Assembly (NCBI GenBank): GCA_963777485.1
Contig: CAVZQP010000003.1
Coordinates: forward strand, 186,001-250,000
Reading direction: 5' to 3'
Length of the DNA: 64,000 nucleotides
From: Bog-473 sp963777485
GTDB lineage: Bacteria; Actinomycetota; Acidimicrobiia; Acidimicrobiales; RAAP-2
The notes under the pieces are model-generated. The model ran no database searches, had not been told where the DNA came from, and was given only the letters and a program-made list of their open reading frames with translations. A program made the translations under genes and the position numbers. Below, in pieces: positions 34,183 to 42,157 of the stretch (positions are counted from its first letter, which is position 1; each line of letters starts with the position of its first letter).

Positions 34183-34866
34183 TTACCCGTCCGCCCCGCC
34201 CGCCCCGGCCTCCCCGGACTCTCCGGCCTCCCCGGTCAGCATCCGCCGCAGATCGAGCTCGAGGTCGTCCATCAGCTCGACCAGGAGAGCCAGCCGCTCG
34301 CCGGCGCCGTCGGCGGCGAGGAGGCGCTGGGCGTCGTAGGCGTTGACCGGGGCGACCCCGCACAGCTGCCAGGCGGCGAGCTCGGCGTCGCCTCCCCCGT
34401 CGAGGAGCATTCCGGGCTCGAGCGCCGGGCCGCCGCCGTGCTCCGAGAGCAGTGCCCGGGCCCGGCGGACCCGCTGCGCCGCGTCGTCGAGCAGCAGCCC
34501 CGGGTCCGCGTCGTGGACCGGCACCGGCACCGGTTCGGGCTCGCGCACGAGCGCCTGTGGGTAGGGATCGTCGGGCAGCCACTCCTCGATCAACACGACC
34601 GCCTCGCCGCGCACCTCTAACACCCACCGTCCGTCCGGGAGCTCGGCCGCCCGGGTGATGACGCCGCGGGTCCCGAGTGCCGCCCGCTGGTCGCCGCCGC
34701 CGACCTCGGACCCCCGCTCGATGAGCACGACGCCGAACCGGGGGTCGCCTTCGAGGCAGTCGTGCATCAGTTGGCGGTAGCGCGGTTCGAAGACGTGGAG
34801 CGGCATCGTCGCCTGGGGGAAGAGCACGGCGGAGAGGGGGAACATCGGCAGCCGCGTCCCGGACAT
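34183..34866 (-). CDS. Lon substrate-binding (N-terminal) domain protein
   Basis: A 227-residue protein starting MSGTRLPMFPLSAVLFPQAT, then MPLHVFEPRYRQLMHDCLEG. This is the LON/PUA-like substrate domain of Lon protease, without ATPase or protease parts. The second half, RRARALLSEHGGGPALEPGM and LALLVELMDDLELDLRRMLT, is helical, and an acidic-Gly tail ends the protein. Stand-alone LON domain proteins are common in actinobacteria; their partner is not established. Upstream, 34867-35421 carries hairpins and a possible leader peptide. Confidence 0.85.
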   Translation of the reverse strand: MSGTRLPMFPLSAVLFPQATMPLHVFEPRYRQLMHDCLEGDPRFGVVLIERGSEVGGGDQRAALGTRGVITRAAELPDGRWVLEVRGEAVVLIEEWLPDDPYPQALVREPEPVPVPVHDADPGLLLDDAAQRVRRARALLSEHGGGPALEPGMLLDGGGDAELAAWQLCGVAPVNAYDAQRLLAADGAGERLALLVELMDDLELDLRRMLTGEAGESGEAGAGGADG

Positions 34867-34914
34867 GTCCCACCTTGGCACCTCGAGGCCGCCGACGCGC
34901 GGCCCCCTCGCGAG

Positions 34915-34941
34915 AAGGACCGGCCTATTCGGCCGGTCCTT
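34915..34941. terminator. Perfect 11-base hairpin near the LON-domain gene start
   Basis: Arms 34915-34925 (AAGGACCGGCC) and 34931-34941 (GGCCGGTCCTT) with loop TATTC. It ends about 49 bases before the LON-domain start on the minus strand. It may be a terminator, an attenuator or an operator. Confidence 0.6.
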
Positions 34942-35097
34942 CACTCGTAGTGATTTTGTCTGTATGCAGCTCGTCTGGCCCCAGCCTGCGGCGTTGTCTG
35001 GTGCGGGGGCCGCCTTGTCGGCCGGCCGGCACACGCACCGGCGCGAGCGCGGCCATAAATACGAACGCCGGGCTTCCTGCCAAACGAATTGCTTGCG

Positions 35098-35124
35098 GCG
35101 TCACCGAATGCAACTCGGTGACGC
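35098..35124. promoter_or_regulatory. Perfect 10-base hairpin after a short leader ORF
   Basis: Arms GCGTCACCGA (35098-35107) and TCGGTGACGC (35115-35124) with a 7-base loop. On the minus strand it begins 4 bases after the stop of a 14-codon ORF, as in peptide-dependent attenuators. Confidence 0.5.
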
Positions 35125-35128
35125 GTGC

Positions 35129-35173
35129 CTAACCCGGCGGATCGCCCTCCTCGGTCGAGCGTGTCGATGCCAT
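35129..35173 (-). CDS. Possible 14-residue leader peptide
   Basis: The ATG at 35171-35173 is preceded by AAAGGAG at a 7-base spacing, the best ribosome binding site in the region. It would encode MASTRSTEEGDPPG. It is followed at once by a hairpin and, 260 bases on, by the LON-domain gene on the same strand. The peptide ends in Pro-Pro-Gly, a motif known to stall ribosomes without EF-P. Whether it is translated is unknown. Confidence 0.25.
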   Translation of the reverse strand: MASTRSTEEGDPPG

Positions 35174-35421
35174 CGGCAAGCTCCTTTCCACTCGGGGCAA
35201 CGGCGGGTGCTCCAGTTGCCGCTCGCTTCTAGTGCCAAGTATCTGCCTGCCGCGCCTGCGTGTGAACCCCACGCGAACAGGCCATTCGCGAACTCCCTGG
35301 TCGAACGGCGCGCCGTCACGCGAACTTCATCTGTTGTGGTGTCGCCGTGGTTCTACGTCTGTTGCCACCACACCATTTGCACCATGAGTGGTCACTCCCG
35401 CGGTCACCTACGATCGAACCC

Positions 35422-36243
35422 ATGCCCCTCCCCACCCCGAAAGAGAACACCACCGCCGTCGTGACCGGCGCCTCCTCAGGCATCGGCACCGAGATCGCAC
35501 GCGAGCTCGCCCGGCGCGGCCACGGCGTCACGCTCGTCGCGCGCCGCGAGGACCGCCTCAAGACGCTGGCCGACGAGCTCGTCGTCGCCCACAAGGTGCG
35601 CGCCGAGGTCATCGCCGCCGACCTCACCGACGCCGACTCGCGCGCCGAGATACCGGCCCAGATCGAAGCGCGCGGCCTGACCGTCGACGTTCTCGTGAAC
35701 AACGCCGGGTTGACCACGATGGGCCCGGTGCACCGGGCCGACCGCGCCGCCGAGCTGGCGATGGTGCGCACCGACGTCGAGGCTGTCGTCGACCTGTGCA
35801 CGCTCTTCGTGGCCGGCATGGTCACGCGCCACCGCGGCGCCATCCTCAACACCGCGTCGACCGCGGCGTTCCAGCCGCTGCCGGGACAGGCCGGCTACGG
35901 CGCGTCCAAGGCGTTCGTCCTCTCCTACGGCCGGGCACTGGGCGCCGAGCTGCGCGGGACCGGCGTCACGGTCACGACGCTCTGCCCCGGGCCGGTCGAA
36001 ACCGGCTTCGCCGAGTCGGCCGGCATCTCCGATGCCGAGGCGAGCGAGTCGCTCCCCAAGTTCATGTGGGTGCCGGCCGCCGACGTCGCCAAGGCAGCCG
36101 TCGAGGGACTCGCGACCGGGCGTCCGGTCGTGATCCCGGGCGTCGCCAACCGCGCGACGGCGGCGCTCGCGCACCTCACGCCCAAGGCGCTGATCCTGCC
36201 GATGTTGGCCCAGCGGCATCCGGCCCTGAAGCACGACAACTAA
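35422..36243 (+). CDS. Short-chain dehydrogenase (classical SDR)
   Basis: A 273-residue protein from ATG 35422. The cofactor motif is AVVTGASSGIGTEIARELAR with VARREDRL after strand 2, which suggests NADP. LVNNAGLTTMG, the serine in LNTASTAAFQPLPG and YGASKAFVLSYGRAL supply the rest of the active site. The C-terminus (NRATAALAHLTPKALILPML) is amphipathic and hydrophobic, as in SDRs acting on lipids near the membrane (DltE or YqjQ group). It is followed 55 bases later by a cytochrome P450 gene on the same strand. Confidence 0.88.
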   Translation: MPLPTPKENTTAVVTGASSGIGTEIARELARRGHGVTLVARREDRLKTLADELVVAHKVRAEVIAADLTDADSRAEIPAQIEARGLTVDVLVNNAGLTTMGPVHRADRAAELAMVRTDVEAVVDLCTLFVAGMVTRHRGAILNTASTAAFQPLPGQAGYGASKAFVLSYGRALGAELRGTGVTVTTLCPGPVETGFAESAGISDAEASESLPKFMWVPAADVAKAAVEGLATGRPVVIPGVANRATAALAHLTPKALILPMLAQRHPALKHDN

Positions 36244-36298
36244 CCTCGACCGGCGGGGCCGGCGCGACCAACGAGAAACGACCAACGACCGGTCCGGC

Positions 36299-37546
36299 AT
36301 GGGGGTCCCAATGGCACAACTGGTCACCGAGCTCGAGTCCGAGCTCCCCTATCTCGATACGGTCGGGCTCGAGCGCCACGACGCCATCGACGCCGTCAAG
36401 GCGGCCCGCGCCCAGCACTGGCTCGCCCGTACGGACATGGGGTTCTCGGTCACCCGGCTCCAGGACGTCACCGCGATCCTGCGCGACAAGCGCTTCCACT
36501 CGGCCCTCTCGTTCGTACAGCGCCAGCCCGACCTGGCCGACTCCGAATGGGCGCAGAACCGCCGCCAGTCCATCCTGACCATGGAGGGCGACAACCATGC
36601 CCGCCTCCGGCGGCTCGTGGCCCCTGCCTTCACGCCCGCCTCCGCCAACCGGTTGCGCCCGACCATGCGGACCGTCGTGGGCGAGTTGTTCGACCGCGTG
36701 GCCGGCAAGGGCGAGTGCGAGCTGGTCGCCGACGTCTGCGAGCCCTATCCGATCCCGATCATCTGCGAGCTGCTGGGTGCGCCGCCCGAAGACTGGAAGC
36801 TCTTCTCGGGCTGGGCCACGGACATCTTCCGCATCTTCAACAACAACCTCGCCGAGGACCTGCCGCTGATCGAGCGTGCGAGCGCCGAGCTCAACGAGTA
36901 CGTCACCGAGATGATCGCCGAGCGCCGCACCGACCCCCGGGACGACCTGCTGAGCAACCTCATCGCCATCGAGGAGGAGGGCGACCGGCTCTCGACCGAG
37001 GAGATGACCATGCTGGCCACGGCCGTCCTCATGGCCGGCACCGACACGACGCGCAACCAGCTGGCGTGCTCGGTGGCGCTCTTCTGCGAACACCCCGACC
37101 AGTGGGCGCTGCTGGCCGAGCAGCCCGAGCTCGCACCCCGTGCGGTGGAGGAGTCGATGCGCTACCTCGGGGCGGTGCGCGGCACGGCGCGCGTGGCGTC
37201 CGAGGACATCGTCTACCGCGACGTGCTGTTCCCGGCCGGCACGTTCGTGTCGACCTCGCTCGCCGGGGCCAACCGCGACCCCGAGGCCTTCGACGACCCC
37301 GACGTCTTCGACATCACCCGCGAGCGTGGCACCGCGCACATGACGTTCGGTGCCGGGATCCACTTCTGCATGGGCGCGGCCCTGGCCCGCGCCGAGCTCC
37401 AGGAGGCGCTGCCGCTCCTGGCGCGGCGCATGCCCGGGCTGACGCGCAGCGGCGACATCGAGTGGAAGCCCTCGAACTTCGGGATCTGGGGGCCGGCCCG
37501 GCTGCCACTGCGCTTCGAGCCCAGCGTCGAGACCGTCAGCGTGTAG
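36299..37546 (+). CDS. Cytochrome P450
   Basis: A 415-residue soluble bacterial P450. Visible motifs are the C-helix DNHARLRRLVAPAFT, the I-helix oxygen-activating MAGTDTTRNQLA, the K-helix E-x-x-R in RAVEESMRYLGA, and the heme loop FGAGIHFCMGAALARAEL with the thiolate Cys. It needs a ferredoxin and reductase, which are not in this window. The ATG at 36299 is used; the ATG at 36311 (MAQLVTELE) is equally likely. The neighbouring SDR and the opposite-strand dehydratase genes suggest steroid, lipid or terpenoid oxidation, but the substrate is not known. Confidence 0.93.
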   Translation: MGVPMAQLVTELESELPYLDTVGLERHDAIDAVKAARAQHWLARTDMGFSVTRLQDVTAILRDKRFHSALSFVQRQPDLADSEWAQNRRQSILTMEGDNHARLRRLVAPAFTPASANRLRPTMRTVVGELFDRVAGKGECELVADVCEPYPIPIICELLGAPPEDWKLFSGWATDIFRIFNNNLAEDLPLIERASAELNEYVTEMIAERRTDPRDDLLSNLIAIEEEGDRLSTEEMTMLATAVLMAGTDTTRNQLACSVALFCEHPDQWALLAEQPELAPRAVEESMRYLGAVRGTARVASEDIVYRDVLFPAGTFVSTSLAGANRDPEAFDDPDVFDITRERGTAHMTFGAGIHFCMGAALARAELQEALPLLARRMPGLTRSGDIEWKPSNFGIWGPARLPLRFEPSVETVSV

Positions 37547-37564
37547 AGCGGGTCCTGAATTCGG

Positions 37565-38134
37565 CTAGACCCGGCGTCCCATGAACGCGGCCACCTTGTC
37601 GGCCGCGGTCGCGCCGGCCGGCGCCTCCTGCCGGGGTCCGAACGGCGCCTGCCCGTCCTCGCCGCGAAAGGCGTCGGGCAACATCGGGCTCACGATCTCG
37701 AGCAACGCAGCCGCGGTCGCAGGGTCGAGATCCGTCGACTGCCCCGTCGCCTTGGCCAGGTCCCAGCCGTGGGTGAACGTGTCGCCGCAGGCGACGTAGA
37801 CGAAAGCCGCACCGGGTAGGTCGCCGAAGGGCAGGTGCATGATCCGCTCCATCGCACCGTCGGCGGCGAACGCCTGCACCGCCCTCTCCGACCCGACGTC
37901 GAACACATCGACGACGTTGTCCGCGGTGAATGTAGGGAACACGTCTTCGCCGGGCGGCGTGCCGGTCTCGGCGATGGCGGCGAACCAGGTCGTCCCGTTG
38001 ACTATGTGGTCCACCAGTTCCTGGACGCTCCACGACGCGCACGGCGTCTCGGCGCCCCCGAGCTGTTCCGGCGTCACGTTCGCCAGCACGCTCCGGGTCG
38101 AGGCGAAGCACCTGGCCAGCAGTTCGGCCGACAT
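37565..38134 (-). CDS. TIGR03086 family protein (mycothiol-dependent isomerase/DinB-like)
   Basis: A 189-residue protein. The four-helix fold of the mycothiol-dependent maleylpyruvate isomerase superfamily is recognisable in TPCASWSVQELVDHIVNGTT and ACGDTFTHGWDLAKATGQ, the latter holding the DxxxHxWDLA metal-site pattern. The first helix is ELLARCFASTRSVLANVTPE. TIGR03086 proteins are actinobacterial and mostly uncharacterised; some may use mycothiol. The start lies 2 bases after the stop of the HadB-like gene, so they share a transcript. Confidence 0.85.
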   Translation of the reverse strand: MSAELLARCFASTRSVLANVTPEQLGGAETPCASWSVQELVDHIVNGTTWFAAIAETGTPPGEDVFPTFTADNVVDVFDVGSERAVQAFAADGAMERIMHLPFGDLPGAAFVYVACGDTFTHGWDLAKATGQSTDLDPATAAALLEIVSPMLPDAFRGEDGQAPFGPRQEAPAGATAADKVAAFMGRRV

Positions 38135-38136
38135 GC

Positions 38137-38562
38137 TCAGGAGGAAATGGCGGCCGTCGCCTCGCCGACCACCTTGTCCTCGCCGTCCGCGTTGGACAGC
38201 GTGACCGCGAGGTCGACGAGCTTCCTGCCGTCCTCCTCACGCTTGGCGGTGACGACGATCTTCGACGACAACACCTCGTCGGGCCAGGTCTGGCGGGCGA
38301 AGCGCACCTGGTAGCGCTCGATATTGCCGACGCCGACGTAGTCGGTCAGCGCGGAGCCCAGCAACCCCATGGAGAACATGCCGTGGCCGAAGACGCTCGG
38401 CTGGCCGGCCGCCTGCGCCGCCACCTCGTCGTGGTGCATGGGGTTGAAGTCCCCGGAGGCGCCCGCGTACTTCACCAGGTCCGTACGGGTCAGCTTGTGC
38501 GTGATCACGGGGGCCTCGTCACCGACGTTGACGGCGTCGTAGGACAGCTTCTTCTCACCCAT
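38137..38562 (-). CDS. MaoC-like (R)-specific enoyl dehydratase, HadB-like
   Basis: A 141-residue single hot-dog protein. The catalytic segment is YAGASGDFNPMHHDEVAAQA with Asp and His of D-x4-H, followed by VFGHGMFSMGLLGSALTDY. The N-terminus, NVGDEAPVITHKLTRTDLVK, matches HadB and related (3R)-hydroxyacyl-ACP or -CoA dehydratases. In mycobacteria HadB pairs with HadA, and a HadA-like gene lies about 550 bases upstream in the same direction. The pair likely dehydrates or hydrates a fatty or steroid acyl thioester. Confidence 0.87.
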   Translation of the reverse strand: MGEKKLSYDAVNVGDEAPVITHKLTRTDLVKYAGASGDFNPMHHDEVAAQAAGQPSVFGHGMFSMGLLGSALTDYVGVGNIERYQVRFARQTWPDEVLSSKIVVTAKREEDGRKLVDLAVTLSNADGEDKVVGEATAAISS

Positions 38563-38580
38563 CGAATCCTTCTCCTCCCA

Positions 38581-39054
38581 TCACGACCAGATGTGCAGCC
38601 AGTGGTCGATCGACCACGTGTTCCATGCATGCGTCCCGAGCACGACGACCGACGCCAGGATCATCATGAAGTTCTGGCCCTGCTCGGCCCAGTCCGAGAT
38701 CATCAAGATGAAGTACGTGACGTTCAACAGGATCCCCGCGATCGCCGCGACCGGCGTCAGGAACCCGAAGATCAGCCCCAGGCCGATCGCCAGCTCGCCG
38801 AACACGACGATGTAGGCCATCGCCTTCGGCCGCGGCACCACGATCGCGTCGAAGCCCTTCTTCACGAACGGCCACTTGTGCTTCTCGGCCACCGACTGGC
38901 CCCACGAGATGCCCGCGCCCCGCTGGAACCAGGCGGCCTTGTCCTTGTGCCGGAAGCTCTCGAACCACCACAAGCCCAGACCGATGCGCAGCACGGCGAG
39001 CCATTCGGCCGCCGTCAGCCACGTCGTCGTGTTCACCCCGAGACCTAGATGCAC
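38581..39054 (-). CDS. DoxX/DoxD-like membrane protein
   Basis: A 157-residue membrane protein from the GTG at 39052-39054, which has GGGGAGG at a 7-base spacing; the TTG at 39057 is too close to that site. Four hydrophobic segments are visible: TAAEWLAVLRIGLGLWWFES, AMAYIVVFGELAIGLGLIFG, AIAGILLNVTYFILMISDW and NFMMILASVVVLGTHAW. The pattern matches the DoxX family and the TQO small-subunit group, often described as thiosulfate:quinone oxidoreductase-like, but most members have no known activity. It lies between the HadB-like and HadA-like genes. Confidence 0.82.
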   Translation of the reverse strand: MHLGLGVNTTTWLTAAEWLAVLRIGLGLWWFESFRHKDKAAWFQRGAGISWGQSVAEKHKWPFVKKGFDAIVVPRPKAMAYIVVFGELAIGLGLIFGFLTPVAAIAGILLNVTYFILMISDWAEQGQNFMMILASVVVLGTHAWNTWSIDHWLHIWS

Positions 39055-39109
39055 CAAACCCTCCCCGCAGACTCTCCGTCGACCTATCAGACCCTGACAG
39101 ACTGGCGAC

Positions 39110-39625
39110 CTACGCGCGATGGATGACGTTGAAACGGGTCGTCACGACCGGCTCACCCGTCTTCTCGTCGCTCCACTTGGTCTCCTGCACGATGAACGTC
39201 ATCGTGCGGCCCTTCGACTCCTTCTGGTAGGCGTCGGCGATCGTGCCCTCGCCCACCAGCACGTCGCCGACCTGCACCGGTCGGTGGTAGATGAACTCCT
39301 GCTCGCCGTGCAGGATGAGGCCGCCCTTGGCCATCAACGGCCCGATGGCCTCGCCGAGCGGGTTCGCCACCGGGGCGTCGGACGGCTGGATCTCGTCGAA
39401 CTTGCCGGCGAACTCCATGGCGAACGGGAACGTCGGCGGCGCCGGAATGGAACTGAACCCCGCCTGCTTGGCCGCCTCGGGGCTGTGGTAGATCGGGCTC
39501 GCGCTGAGCACGGCGTCGGCGAAGTGCTGCACCGGCGCCCGCTCGATGACGACCTTGGCCTTCTCGGTCGGCTTGCCGATGATCCCCTTGAGCACGTCTT
39601 CGATGGATGTGGCGCTCTCTGCCAC
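39110..39625 (-). CDS. FAS1-like (MaoC N-terminal) dehydratase, HadA-like
   Basis: A 171-residue protein from the GTG at 39623-39625 with AGGAGG upstream. The start VAESATSIEDVLKGIIGK and the segments ASPIYHSPEAAKQAGFSSIP, APPTFPFAME and GLILHGEQEFIYHRPVQVGD match HadA/HadC-type hot-dog subunits that recognise the acyl chain. HadA proteins need a HadB partner for catalysis; a HadB-like gene lies downstream past the DoxX-like gene. It diverges from a nitroreductase gene. Confidence 0.87.
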   Translation of the reverse strand: MAESATSIEDVLKGIIGKPTEKAKVVIERAPVQHFADAVLSASPIYHSPEAAKQAGFSSIPAPPTFPFAMEFAGKFDEIQPSDAPVANPLGEAIGPLMAKGGLILHGEQEFIYHRPVQVGDVLVGEGTIADAYQKESKGRTMTFIVQETKWSDEKTGEPVVTTRFNVIHRA

Positions 39626-39808
39626 CGTCTGCCTCCTGTCCCACCGCCTTGTCCCGAACCACGTCGTCCCGGCGGGCACCGGCCTTCCGGGGCCGATGCA
39701 GCGCCAAACCGTAGCGGGTCGCCTCCCCGCCGCCCAATCCGTAGCGCAGCGACGCGCAACGTGCCCGACCAGGGCGATTCGGCGGTTCGCTGGCTACCAT
39801 CCCCCATC

Positions 39809-40405
39809 GTGCCCGACTTCTTCGACGTGGTTCACACACAGCGTGCGGCCCGCACGTTCCTGCCCGACGACATCGACGACGAGACGGTGGCGCGGGTCCT
39901 GACGGCGGCGACGCATGCGCCGAGCGCCGAGAACAGCCAGCCCTTCGTCTTCGTCGTCGTACGCGACCCCGAGGTGCGGGCCACCATCGGCGAGATGACC
40001 GCCCGCCTCTGGAGTGGCGGCGCTCGGGCGTACGAGGAACGACGCCTCTCGCCCGCCTTCCTGGCCGACGTCGACCGCGGGGCCATGGGCGGCGTCGCGG
40101 CGGCCCCCGTGCTCATCGTCGTCTGCGGCGACACCCGACTCACCCTCGAGGCCGCCCTGCCGTCGTCGATCTTCCCCGCCGTGCAGAACCTCCTGCTGGC
40201 GGCGCACGCGCTCGGTCTCGGCTCGACGCTGACCACCCTGCCCGTCGTCGCCGGCGAGCTCTCGACTCTGCTCGAGCTGCCGCCCGAGGTCGTGCCGCTC
40301 GCGGTGGTGCCTCTCGGCCGTCTCCCCAAGCCGCTCGGCCCGCCCCGGCGCGGGCCGATCTCGGAGAAGGCGCATCTCAACCGCTACGGCAACCCATTCC
40401 TTTAG
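39809..40405 (+). CDS. Nitroreductase family protein (FMN-dependent)
   Basis: A 198-residue protein from a GTG at 39809 beginning VPDFFDVVHTQRAARTFLPD. That is the FMN-binding R-x-x-R pattern of the nitroreductase fold. THAPSAENSQPFVFVVVRDP is the second FMN-contacting segment, AVQNLLLAAHALGLGSTLTT the core helix, and PLGRLPKPLGPP the C-terminal FMN loop. These NAD(P)H-dependent flavoproteins reduce nitro groups, quinones or enones; some remove iodine or halogens. The substrate is unknown. Opposite strand: the HadA-like gene. Confidence 0.88.
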   Translation: MPDFFDVVHTQRAARTFLPDDIDDETVARVLTAATHAPSAENSQPFVFVVVRDPEVRATIGEMTARLWSGGARAYEERRLSPAFLADVDRGAMGGVAAAPVLIVVCGDTRLTLEAALPSSIFPAVQNLLLAAHALGLGSTLTTLPVVAGELSTLLELPPEVVPLAVVPLGRLPKPLGPPRRGPISEKAHLNRYGNPFL

Positions 40406-40451
40406 TCCGTCTGCGGAATAGGCAAAAATCTGCTCTCCTCGTCCGAAGTGA

Positions 40452-40518
40452 ACAGAACGGCCTGCTCGTTCGACAGAACTGCGCATGAGGGGGTGCTCGG
40501 TTCGTACGAAAGCGAGCA
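40452..40518. promoter_or_regulatory. Possible operator region: direct repeat and palindrome
   Basis: The gap 40406-40645 has no gene. It holds ACAGAAC at 40452-40458 and 40473-40479, 21 bases (two helical turns) apart, and the palindrome TTCGTACGAA at 40501-40510. The palindrome is extended by TGCTCG (40494-40499) and CGAGCA (40513-40518). This is about 130 bases before the SRPBCC start, a suitable place for regulation. Confidence 0.35.
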
Positions 40519-40645
40519 GCAATTGGCGTAGGCGCGTTGCGGTCGAGATTCCCCCGGGTCCCGGTCCGGCGCTCCGACGGGGCCGCCTCCAAAACGGGCC
40601 AGGCGCCACCTGAGCCGCCGTCAGGTCCAGGGATAGGGTGAGCCG

Positions 40646-41176
40646 ATGCAGGAGCACCGCTACCACGTGGACATCGACGCCACGGTCGACGAGCTGTGGC
40701 AGCTGTTCTGGGCCCGCATCCCCCACACCGAGTCCGGGGACGTGACCATCGACATCCTCTTCCCCGGAAACGAGATCGGCGAGGGCCTGATCCGGCACTG
40801 CTGGTTCAGGGTGCCCCGCTACCTGCTGACGGGTGGGAAGGGGCAGTCGTGGGAGTGGCTGACCGAGGTCAAGCCGAAGGAGTCGTGGAAGTACGACGCG
40901 GTCGGGCGGCCGCTGCTCTCCGAGGCCGTCGGCCGCACACGGCTGGAGGATCTGGGCGACGGCCGCACCCGTGTCCATTTCTCCGAGACGTACCACGTGT
41001 TCAATCCGCTCCTGCGGGCGCTGCTCGAGAAGCGCGTGCACGCGTTCATCTCCAAGGACAACGACCGGCTGATCAAGCAGTCGCTCGAGACGGGGGTCGG
41101 GTACCTGCGCAAGGCAAAGGCGAAGGCCGCGGCGAAGGCCGGCGAGACTCCGGCCGGATCCGAACGGTCACAGTGA
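40646..41176 (+). CDS. SRPBCC family protein
   Basis: A 176-residue protein from ATG 40646, MQEHRYHVDIDATVDELWQL, then FWARIPH. The opening strand and helices are typical of the START/SRPBCC fold. The middle strands are VTIDILFPGNEIGEGLIRHC and QSWEWLTEVKPKESWKYDAV; GRTRVHFSETYHVFNPLL leads to a long C-terminal helix. The tail KAKAKAAAKAGETPAGSE is charged and probably disordered. The ligand is unknown. It is followed 42 bases on by an F420-type oxidoreductase gene on the same strand. Confidence 0.82.
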   Translation: MQEHRYHVDIDATVDELWQLFWARIPHTESGDVTIDILFPGNEIGEGLIRHCWFRVPRYLLTGGKGQSWEWLTEVKPKESWKYDAVGRPLLSEAVGRTRLEDLGDGRTRVHFSETYHVFNPLLRALLEKRVHAFISKDNDRLIKQSLETGVGYLRKAKAKAAAKAGETPAGSERSQ

Positions 41177-41218
41177 CCGTTGTCGACGGGTGAGGGTGGG
41201 CTGTACGGCGTGACCGCA

Positions 41219-42073
41219 ATGGACCTGGGCCGATTCGGGGTGTGGTGGAGTGGATCGTGGCAGGACGCCGACGATCGCGAGCTCAACGTCGCGGCCGAGC
41301 TCGAGTCCCTCGGCTACGGCACGCTCTGGTCGTCGGGCGGCTTCGAGCCGGGACTCGCCCCGCGCTTCGGCGAGCTGCTGGCCGCCACGGATCGTGCCGT
41401 CGTGGCCTCGGGGATCGCCAGCATCTGGACGACCACGCCGGCCGACGTCGCTCCGACGATCGCAGGCCTCGAAGCGCGCTTCGACGACCGCTTCCTCTTC
41501 GGCATCGGCGCCAGCCACTCGGCGATCGTGCAGGACTACACGCGGCCGTACTCACGGATGGTCGAGTATCTCGACGGGCTCGACGCATCCGACGCGCCGG
41601 TCCCGCCGGAGCGGCGGGTGCTGGCCGCGCTCGGGCCGCGGATGCTCGAGCTGGCAAAGGAGCGTGCGGCCGGCGCCCACCCCTACTTCGTCCCGGTCGA
41701 GCACACCGCGTACGCCCGCGAGGTGCTCGGCCCCGCACCGCTGCTGGCGACCGAGGTGGCCGTCGTGCTCGAGACCGACCGCGAAGCCGCGCTGCGGCGG
41801 GCCCGTGAGTACGCCAGCATCTACCTGCCGCTGCCCAACTACACGAACAACCTGCGCCGGTTCGGGTTCACCGACGACGACATCGAGGGAGGCGGGAGCG
41901 ACCGGCTGATCGAGGCCGTCATCCCATGGGGGGACGCCGCCACGGTCGCGGAACGGGTCCGCGCACATCTCGACGCCGGCGCGGACCACGTGTGCGTGCA
42001 GGTCGTCGCCGACTACTCCACGTTCCCGCTCGCCGAGTACCGGGAGCTGGCGCCCGCGCTGTCCACGGCCTAA
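41219..42073 (+). CDS. LLM-class F420-dependent oxidoreductase (TIGR03620-like)
   Basis: A 284-residue protein from ATG 41219 (a GTG at 41210 is in frame). Luciferase-like features are MDLGRFGVWWSGSW, LESLGYGTLWSSGGFEPGLA, VASGIASIWTTTPADVAPTI, DDRFLFGIGASHSAIVQDYT and YSRMVEYLDGLD. PERRVLAALGPRMLELAKER and GAHPYFVPVEHTAYAREVLG match the TIGR03620 group of actinobacterial F420-dependent enzymes. The substrate is not known. It is the last gene of a plus-strand pair and converges on the phosphoesterase gene. Confidence 0.88.
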   Translation: MDLGRFGVWWSGSWQDADDRELNVAAELESLGYGTLWSSGGFEPGLAPRFGELLAATDRAVVASGIASIWTTTPADVAPTIAGLEARFDDRFLFGIGASHSAIVQDYTRPYSRMVEYLDGLDASDAPVPPERRVLAALGPRMLELAKERAAGAHPYFVPVEHTAYAREVLGPAPLLATEVAVVLETDREAALRRAREYASIYLPLPNYTNNLRRFGFTDDDIEGGGSDRLIEAVIPWGDAATVAERVRAHLDAGADHVCVQVVADYSTFPLAEYRELAPALSTA

Positions 42074-42157
42074 ACCGCACAAAACGGGGTCGCTGCAACC
42101 GGTACCAAGCCGGTCGTGCCCGGCGCGGGCCGATCCGATGCAGCCGTTCGACGTTAC

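Larger units (their letters stand above)
34867..35421. other. 555-base intergenic region with two hairpins and a possible leader ORF
   Basis: The gap lies between the divergent LON-domain gene and the SDR gene. Open frames crossing it lack coding bias or recognisable similarity. The region must contain both promoters. The structured elements are listed separately. Confidence 0.6.

Noticed and set aside
34865..35464. Plus-strand ORF of 199 codons across the LON/SDR gap
   Set aside because: No recognisable family, amino-acid composition unlike neighbours, and it runs through both hairpins and the SDR start.
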